A DNA stretch of 64,000 bases, taken from positions 62,001 to 126,000 of the forward strand of contig NZ_LGEN01000003.1 in assembly GCF_001507855.1 (NCBI RefSeq), in the 5' to 3' direction. A program made the translations under genes and the position numbers. Of the stretch, positions 60,318-64,000 are shown one piece after another (the first letter of the stretch is position 1; each line of letters begins with the position of its first letter). The DNA is from Halomonas sp. 54_146. Lineage in GTDB: Bacteria > Pseudomonadota > Gammaproteobacteria > Pseudomonadales > Halomonadaceae. The notes beneath the pieces were generated by a model. It did not search any database and was not told the origin of the DNA. It saw only the letters and a list, made by a program, of their open reading frames with translations.

Positions 60318-61511
60318 ATGCATATTATTGTTAATTTACAACCCTTGCTGACCCCGTTAACCGGGATCGGATACTACACCCGAGAACTGACCCGTGAGCT
60401 AGTGCAGCAGGATTCACTTACCCTAGAAGGGGTGACGGGCCGCAAGCTAGAAACCCTCACCCCAGAACACCCCTTACTACAGATTACCCACAATGCTGAG
60501 CAGCCGCACAGCGAGCGAGACCATCCGGCTTGGCAGTTAGCGCGCCGTTATTTGCGCAACCCACTAACACGTAAAATGTATCGCTGGCTATGCTCGCAAC
60601 GGCTGCAATACAACATCAAACACCCGGATGCCCTTTACTGGGAGCCGAACTATATTCTGCTGCCTTGGCGTGGCCGAAGCGTAGTGACAGTTCATGACCT
60701 CTCCCACGAGCGTTACCCAGAGTACCACCCTGCCGAGCGGGTACGGTTTCTAAACCGTCACTTGCTGGAAAGCCTGCAGCGGGCAACCCGTATTAACGTG
60801 GTTTCGCAATTTACCGCCAACGAGCTGCAAGCACTGCACGGCATCGCGCCGGAACGCATTGATATTGTGCCGCCTGCGGTGGCGGAACGCTTCTTCTTAC
60901 CGCCTTGCGAAACCACGGCCATGAGCCTGCGCCAACGTTACCAGCTGCCGCAACGCTATTTATTAAGCGTTGGCACCCTAGAGCCGCGCAAGAACCTAGC
61001 CACCGTACTTGAAGCCTTTGCCAGCCTACCACCTGCCGAGCAGCAAGCGGCTCCGCTGCTGCTAGCAGGCATGCAAGGGTGGGGTAGTCAAACCTACAGC
61101 GAGCCGGTGCAAAAAGCCCTGTTACGTGGCACTATTCGCCGCCTGGGCTACGTGCCCACTGCCGATTTGCCAGGGTTATATGCCTTAGCTCAAGGTTTTG
61201 TTTATGTGTCGCTTTACGAAGGTTTTGGTATGCCGGTGGTTGAAGCAATGGCCGCAGGAACGCCTGTTCTCACCGCCAACACCAGTGCCACCACCGAAGT
61301 GGCAGCAGGTGCAGCGCTTGAAGTGGATCCGCGGAATAAAGACGCTATTCGCCACGGTCTTCAACGACTGGTGGGTGAGAATCACGACGCTTGTATAGCC
61401 GCTGGAAAAGTGCGTGCCCAGCAATTCACTTGGCCACGCTCCGCGGAACAACTACTGGCTTCTTTTAAACGTGCCGTTAGCGAAAGCGCTCCGACGTCAA
61501 AGCACAACTAA
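60318..61511 (+). CDS. GT4-family glycosyltransferase (mannosyltransferase-like)
   Basis: The 397-residue protein is a second retaining GT-B enzyme. The start is IVNLQPLLTPLTGIGYYTRELTREL, with the glycine loop that meets the acceptor. VTVHDLSHERYPEYHP and INVVSQFTANEL follow. The donor domain has YLLSVGTLEPRKNLATVLEAF and VYVSLYEGFGMPVVEAMAAGTPVLTAN. The pattern resembles mannosyltransferases of the WbaZ/MtfB set. It starts 14 bases after the previous gene. Linkage and acceptor are not deducible. Confidence 0.87.
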   Translation: MHIIVNLQPLLTPLTGIGYYTRELTRELVQQDSLTLEGVTGRKLETLTPEHPLLQITHNAEQPHSERDHPAWQLARRYLRNPLTRKMYRWLCSQRLQYNIKHPDALYWEPNYILLPWRGRSVVTVHDLSHERYPEYHPAERVRFLNRHLLESLQRATRINVVSQFTANELQALHGIAPERIDIVPPAVAERFFLPPCETTAMSLRQRYQLPQRYLLSVGTLEPRKNLATVLEAFASLPPAEQQAAPLLLAGMQGWGSQTYSEPVQKALLRGTIRRLGYVPTADLPGLYALAQGFVYVSLYEGFGMPVVEAMAAGTPVLTANTSATTEVAAGAALEVDPRNKDAIRHGLQRLVGENHDACIAAGKVRAQQFTWPRSAEQLLASFKRAVSESAPTSKHN

Positions 61512-61601
61512 ATGAGTCTCAAAATGATGAGCCACGAAATGAAGTGCTATGAAAAGAAATGCTATGAAAAAAAGTGCTATGAAATGAAGAGCCATGCATG
61601 A
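61512..61601 (+). CDS. Possible 29-residue microORF built of 15-bp tandem repeats
   Basis: An ORF begins at the ATG directly after the glycosyltransferase stop (TAAATG) and ends in a TGA that overlaps the wzm ATG (ATGA). It reads MSLKMMSHEMKCYEKKCYE, then KKCYEMKSHA. The body is four 15-base units (61531, 61546, 61561, 61576), so the peptide repeats every five residues with three Cys-Tyr-Glu groups. It has no ribosome site of its own, but the tight stop/start joints could allow coupled translation. It may equally be a non-coding slippage product that keeps frame because the unit is a multiple of three. Confidence 0.3.
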   Translation: MSLKMMSHEMKCYEKKCYEKKCYEMKSHA

Positions 61602-62500
61602 TTAAGCATATTTACCAAAAGTTATTTGCCACTAAACCAGGCGCCGAGCAACGTATACCGCGCTATAAACAAACGCGCGTTTACCAATGGCTGCGTAGCA
61701 ATCCTAAGCTACGCGACATCCGCCAAAGCCTGCCGCTGATTTTGCACCTCACCCGGCAAGACCTGGTTGAGCGCCATACTGGCTCGGTACTCGGCGCTAC
61801 TTGGACCTTTGTCTCACCGCTGATCAATATCTTAGTATTTGTACTCGTCTTCTCCAGCATTATGGGCGCCAAGCTAGAAGGGTTCGGCGCCGAGATCGAC
61901 AAGTACGCCTACAGTATTTACCTGATTTGCGGCATGTTGGCCTGGATCGCCTTTGCCAATAGCCTAGGGCGAATTACCAACCTATTTAAAGACCAAAGCC
62001 ATCTCGTTACCAAGGTCAATGTTTCGCTGTTAGCGCTGCCGCTCTCGGTACTACTCACCGAAACCGTCGTGTACGTGATTGGCATGGTGTTTTTTATTGG
62101 ATTCCTACTGCTGGTGGATTTTCCGCTTTCGGCCTATTGGCTGTTTATCCCGGTGATTTACGCCCTGCAATGCTTGTTTGTTTACGCGCTGGGGGTAACG
62201 CTGGCGGTACTGGCGGTATATCTCAAAGATATCAAGGAAGTGGTAACGGTTGTGCTACAAGTTTGGTTTTGGGTAACACCGATTGTCTATGTCATGGAAA
62301 TCCTTCCCGGCTGGGTGCAACGGGGCATGCAGTTCAATCCCGCTTATGTACTGGTTGATGCCTATCGCAGCCTCATCATGCGCCAGCAATTGCCGGATTT
62401 TCTGCCTATCACACTGTTCGCCATCGCCGCCTTCGGGCTTCTGGCGCTAGGGTTATGGCTGTTGGGCCGTACCGAGCGCGACCTGCGCGATTGTCTGTAA
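61598..62500 (+). CDS. wzm: Polysaccharide ABC exporter permease Wzm
   Basis: The 300-residue ABC-2 permease has six membrane segments, such as LINILVFVLVFSSIMGAKLEG, IYLICGMLAWIAFANSLGRI and LWLLGRT near the end. The family segment LTRQDLVERHTGSVLGATWTFVSPL in the N-terminal part is typical of Wzm/RfbA/TagG proteins. KDIKEVVTVVLQVWFWVTPIVYVMEILP is the conserved pre-exit helix. It pairs with the Wzt ATPase encoded 24 bases downstream. The substrate is the finished or growing lipid-linked polysaccharide. Confidence 0.92.
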   Translation: MIKHIYQKLFATKPGAEQRIPRYKQTRVYQWLRSNPKLRDIRQSLPLILHLTRQDLVERHTGSVLGATWTFVSPLINILVFVLVFSSIMGAKLEGFGAEIDKYAYSIYLICGMLAWIAFANSLGRITNLFKDQSHLVTKVNVSLLALPLSVLLTETVVYVIGMVFFIGFLLLVDFPLSAYWLFIPVIYALQCLFVYALGVTLAVLAVYLKDIKEVVTVVLQVWFWVTPIVYVMEILPGWVQRGMQFNPAYVLVDAYRSLIMRQQLPDFLPITLFAIAAFGLLALGLWLLGRTERDLRDCL

Positions 62501-62524
62501 AGAACTGCTTGTAAGGAGGCAACG

Positions 62525-63751
62525 ATGATCGACATTCAAGGGCTCAACAAAACCTTCAAGCTATTTCACCGCCCCGCCGACCGGCTAAGAGAAGCGATAA
62601 CGGGCCGGGTACGCCATGAAAGCTACCATGCGCTAAAAGATATTTCGTTCCAGGTCGCCCCCGGCGAAGTGCTGGGCGTGCTGGGGCGCAATGGTGCCGG
62701 AAAATCCACGCTGCTCAAATTACTGACCGGCGTGTTGATGCCCGACAGCGGCCAAATCAACATAGACGGTCGAATTACCGGCCTGCTGGAACTAGGCACC
62801 GGCTTTAACCCAGAACTCACCGGCCTGCAAAACATCACCGCCAACGGCCTGATGCTGGGCATGAGCCACGAAGAGCTCGACAACCGCCGCCAGGAAATCA
62901 TCGAATTTTCCGAGCTGGGCAATTATATCCAAGAGCCGCTGCGCACCTATTCCTCGGGCATGACCATGCGCCTAGCGTTTTCTATCGCCATTCACGCCGA
63001 ACCGCGCTGCTTTCTAGTTGATGAAGCACTCTCGGTGGGCGATGGCTATTTTCAGCAAAAGTGCATGAAGCGCATCCGCGAGTTCAAAGAGAGCGGCGGC
63101 TCTATCCTGTTTGTTTCCCACGACCTTAACGCTGTCAAAATGCTCTGCGACCGCGCGTTAGTGCTAGAAGACGGCAGCGTGGTGTTCGATGGTGACGCCG
63201 ACATAGCGGTTAACCGCTACAACCGCATTATGGCCCGCCAGGCTGAAGAAGAAGAGGGCCGCCACCTGGGCCGCCAGCACGGCGCTTATGGCACCGGCGA
63301 AGTAGCAGTGACTACCGGTAGCGTGGCCGGGCAGGAAAGCCACAGCGCCACTATTTCCAGTGGTGAAATGCTCGACATTGACCTAACGCTTAGCGCCCAC
63401 CAAGCGGTAGGCGATATTACCCTGGGGATAATGGTGCGCGACCGCTTTGGCCAAGACATTTTCGGTGCCAATAGCTTTCAACTGGGGCAAACCCTGAACC
63501 TAGCGGAAGGCAGCGTTCAGCGCGTGCGCCTTAGCCTGCAGGCCGATATTGCCCCCGGCAAATACACCATTACCATTGGCCTGCACAGCCGCGAACATCA
63601 CCTGGAAGCTTGCTACTGGTGGTACGACAGCTACCTGCAATTTGAAGTGGCCGGTTTTAAACAGCATCTATTTTCCGGCGTATGCCGCTTACCGCTCACC
63701 CTGGAAACGCTGCCCGCAGAGTCGCCTAGCCCCGCGCAGCAGCTAGAATAA
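62525..63751 (+). CDS. wzt: Polysaccharide ABC exporter ATPase Wzt with C-terminal sugar-binding domain
   Basis: The 408-residue protein has AAGGAGG ahead of its ATG. The ATPase domain shows LGVLGRNGAGKSTLLKLLTG (Walker A), LLELGTGFNPELTGLQNI, signature TYSSGMTMRLAFSIAIHAEP and FLVDEALSVGDGYFQQKC. From about residue 255 a beta-sandwich Wzt-C domain follows (MLDIDLTLSAHQAVGDITLGIMV, FGQDIFGANSFQL, PGKYTITIGLHSREHH). In E. coli O8/O9a, Wzt-C binds the capped chain end and gates export, which suggests a chain-terminator step here too. The final codons and the stop are part of a four-unit 18-bp tandem duplication. Confidence 0.94.
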   Translation: MIDIQGLNKTFKLFHRPADRLREAITGRVRHESYHALKDISFQVAPGEVLGVLGRNGAGKSTLLKLLTGVLMPDSGQINIDGRITGLLELGTGFNPELTGLQNITANGLMLGMSHEELDNRRQEIIEFSELGNYIQEPLRTYSSGMTMRLAFSIAIHAEPRCFLVDEALSVGDGYFQQKCMKRIREFKESGGSILFVSHDLNAVKMLCDRALVLEDGSVVFDGDADIAVNRYNRIMARQAEEEEGRHLGRQHGAYGTGEVAVTTGSVAGQESHSATISSGEMLDIDLTLSAHQAVGDITLGIMVRDRFGQDIFGANSFQLGQTLNLAEGSVQRVRLSLQADIAPGKYTITIGLHSREHHLEACYWWYDSYLQFEVAGFKQHLFSGVCRLPLTLETLPAESPSPAQQLE

Positions 63752-63805
63752 GCGCAGCAACCAGAATAAGCGCCGCAGCCGGAATCAGCGCCGCAGCCGA
63801 AAAAA
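63734..63805 (+). repeat. Four 18-bp tandem units overlapping the wzt stop codon
   Basis: Units at 63734, 63752, 63770 and 63788 are variants of GCGCAGCAGCTAGAATAA. The first is the coding end of wzt (AQQLE, stop). The second repeats the stop codon in frame; the other two have lost it. Confidence 0.92.
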
Positions 63806-63819
63806 TAGGAACGCCATTC

Positions 63820-64000
63820 ATGACCAAACCATTCGACGACATTGACAGCCTGATTGGCCGTTTGAAGGCCGTGGCCCGCCAGCACGAGCGAGAGGGAGGC
63901 ACCCAGCCGCCGCCCTTTGCCTACCGCGAACGCCTGGGCGAGTTGCTAAACGAACGCCACGACCCCGCCAAGGTAAGCGACCCCAACCACCCAGCGCTTG
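63820..64000 (+). CDS. Unidentified protein, N-terminal part (continues beyond window)
   Basis: An ORF with TAGGA eight bases ahead of its ATG is open to the window end. The visible 60 residues (MTKPFDDIDSLIGRLKAVA, then RQHEREGGTQPPPFAYRERL and GELLNERHDPAKV...) are polar and helical, with no recognised motif. Position after Wzt suggests a polysaccharide gene such as a methyltransferase, chain terminator or glycosyltransferase. The sequence in view does not decide. Confidence 0.6.
   Translation, partial: MTKPFDDIDSLIGRLKAVARQHEREGGTQPPPFAYRERLGELLNERHDPAKVSDPNHPAL

Overview
The window looks like a chromosomal segment of a halophilic gammaproteobacterium of the Halomonadaceae (Halomonas or a close relative). 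This is inferred from gene content and order: ftsK-lolA-rarA, pyrD-rmf-rlmKL, the giant 1607-residue NAD-dependent glutamate dehydrogenase, a Pseudomonas/Halomonas-style REP array with its RAYT transposase, and protein style. No rRNA is present, so the genus cannot be fixed. Base composition and codon use look even across most of the window; the REP arrays and the extracellular-enzyme locus stand out.

Positions 1-27160 are mostly core genes: the 3' part of ftsK, lolA, rarA, a hemerythrin-like protein, murI, trmA, gdhB, pyrD, rmf, rlmKL, a DUF836 glutaredoxin-like protein, a small WGR protein, pdxB, a RelBE/ParDE-type toxin-antitoxin pair with a near-consensus promoter, htpX, alaA, an RbgA/YlqF GTPase and msrB. 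These are followed by three tandem tRNA-Glu/tRNA-Gly pairs, a YadGH-type ABC exporter, queF, a nitroreductase, a thioesterase and tRNA-Ser(GGA).

Positions 27361-34324 form an anaerobic sulfur-respiration island, all on the minus strand. It holds ttrBCA (tetrathionate reductase), preceded by genes for a DUF2892 membrane protein, an exported DsrE-like protein and an exported rhodanese. Both transcription units start behind nearly identical FNR/ANR-type boxes, TTGAC-N4-ATCAA read on the minus strand. No ttrSR two-component genes are visible.

Positions 34567-43808 hold a 28-residue membrane microprotein, an M42-type peptidase, an MFS carrier, a sodium-coupled SNF-family transporter, two REP arrays flanking a RAYT gene, a DUF2283 protein with a tiny overlapping partner ORF, glyA and a phosphohexomutase.

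Positions 43873-56114 form an extracellular nucleic-acid-degrading system. A 1576-residue multidomain nuclease and a 779-residue 5'-nucleotidase are divergently transcribed. Each carries DUF4214 modules and lacks an N-terminal Sec signal and RTX repeats. They sit beside a complete type I secretion system (ABC exporter, HlyD adaptor, TolC channel), and a PHO-box-like site lies in front of the nucleotidase. I infer secreted DNA and nucleotide breakdown for phosphate or nucleoside scavenging.

Positions 56125-64000 continue directly into a polysaccharide locus: a WcaJ-type initiating transferase, ManC/AlgA, two GT4 glycosyltransferases, Wzm, Wzt and the start of another gene. With the phosphohexomutase near 43 kb, this supports a GDP-mannose-derived surface polysaccharide exported by an ABC pathway.

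A recurrent small-scale feature is the short imperfect tandem duplication (14-18 bp units, 2-4 copies), found at more than ten intergenic sites and sometimes copying a stop codon.
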